A DNA stretch of 6,510 bases, taken from contig JAGVOC010000080.1 of the NCBI GenBank assembly GCA_020052975.1, positions 1 to 6,510 on the forward strand, written 5' to 3'. Shown piece after piece: positions 6,339 to 6,510 of the stretch. The notes below the pieces were generated by a model that ran no database searches, was not told where the DNA came from, and saw nothing but the letters and a program-made list of their open reading frames with translations. The translations under genes were made by a program, and so were the position numbers. The stretch is from Desulfobacterales bacterium (GTDB lineage: Bacteria; Desulfobacterota; Desulfobacteria; Desulfobacterales; RPRI01). Within the stretch, counting starts at the first letter, position 1, and each line of letters starts with the position of its first letter.

Positions 6339-6414
6339 TCACCACAAGAGGATACCGGTTCATTGGTGACATAATTTGTGAACAGGATTGACCTTCGCAA
6401 GAAACTTCGGGTAG

Positions 6415-6510
6415 CTAGAGAACTTCCTCGGTGAAACTCCCCATTTTTCTGTATCTCCTGTATCTCTCTTCGAGGAGTTTACCGGTCGGTTTTGCCTTAA
6501 GCTCCTCAAG
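6415..6510 (-). CDS. accA: C-terminus of a probable acetyl-CoA carboxylase carboxyltransferase alpha subunit (runs off right edge)
   Basis: On the minus strand the frame enters from the right edge and ends at TAG (6417-6415), giving 31 residues: LEELKAKPTGKLLEERYRRY, then RKMGSFTEEVL. The pattern of a short helix, then L-L-x-x-R-Y-x-(R/K)-(Y/F)-R-x-M-G-x-F, is how many AccA proteins end. AccA with AccD transfers the carboxyl group from carboxybiotin to acetyl-CoA, making malonyl-CoA for fatty-acid synthesis in the cytoplasm. Catalytic residues lie outside the window, so the name rests on a short tail only. That a real gene ends here is more certain than its identity; an unrelated enzyme with a similar helical tail is possible. 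It converges on the sensory operon and is not part of it. Confidence 0.55.
   Translation of the reverse strand, partial: LEELKAKPTGKLLEERYRRYRKMGSFTEEVL

Larger units (their letters stand above)
6105..6414. other. Convergent intergenic region, no gene seen
   Basis: This lies between the end of the + strand operon and the end of the minus-strand gene at the right edge. Both strands were read without finding a convincing coding frame; an open frame across 5966-6250 is only the continuation of an out-of-phase reading of the response regulator gene. The region holds two hairpins listed separately and a T-rich run at 6271-6289. That run is preceded only by a weak 5-bp stem (6240-6244 with 6269-6273, 24-nt loop), so a terminator there is uncertain. 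Confidence 0.5.

Noticed and set aside
1..6510. CRISPR array, tRNA, rRNA, riboswitch or phage defence system
   Set aside because: No regularly spaced direct repeats, no cloverleaf or rRNA segments, no recognisable riboswitch core, and no defence-type genes were seen on either strand.

Overview
The window is a mid-GC bacterial chromosome segment. It carries a three-gene sensory operon on the + strand, flanked by minus-strand genes and by remains of mobile DNA. No taxonomic marker is present. The gene styles suggest an environmental Nitrospirota or Desulfobacterota (deltaproteobacterial) genome: a bacterial single-RRM protein, a CheB-CheR-PAS fusion, a PAS kinase with the [14 protein letters not shown] leader, and a dispersed palindrome encoding 'HPELVSGS'. 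That placement is an inference from family resemblance, not a proof.

Left part (1-750, minus strand): the first 61 codons of an RRM RNA-binding protein run off the left edge. Upstream of it lies a compact 132-bp MITE-like element (234-365) with 19-bp terminal inverted repeats ending in CTAG and a palindromic core. The MITE abuts an unrecognised 100-residue coiled-coil protein gene, whose TAG stop lies inside the terminal CTAG. If CTAG is the duplicated target, removing the element puts the two minus-strand genes about 49 nt apart, so they may once have been adjacent co-directional genes. A perfect 14-bp hairpin sits in the leader of the small gene.

Spacer (752-1221): no intact gene. It holds a probable IS21-type insertion-sequence end (809-862), a 34-codon stump that reads like the N-terminus of a receiver (response-regulator) domain (976-1080), and a candidate promoter for the operon.

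Central operon (1222-6104, + strand): a 1015-residue CheB-CheR-coiled coil-PAS-PAS fusion, a soluble 448-residue PAS histidine kinase starting 19 nt later, and a 151-residue single-domain Rcp1-type response regulator starting 13 nt after that. All key residues of the methylesterase, methyltransferase, kinase and receiver are visible. The likely logic is a cytoplasmic sensory unit in which the kinase phosphorylates the stand-alone receiver, while the CheB-CheR protein supplies methyl-modification and/or PAS sensing. No methyl-accepting chemoreceptor, CheA or CheW gene is in view, so the partner of the CheB/CheR domains is unknown.

Right part (6105-6510): about 310 bp without a gene, holding two hairpins. 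It is followed on the minus strand by the last 31 codons of a gene whose C-terminus resembles the acetyl-CoA carboxylase carboxyltransferase alpha subunit.

I do not see an undescribed system proven by the sequence. The best leads are the MITE between two co-directional genes and the split CheB-CheR-PAS / kinase / receiver module.
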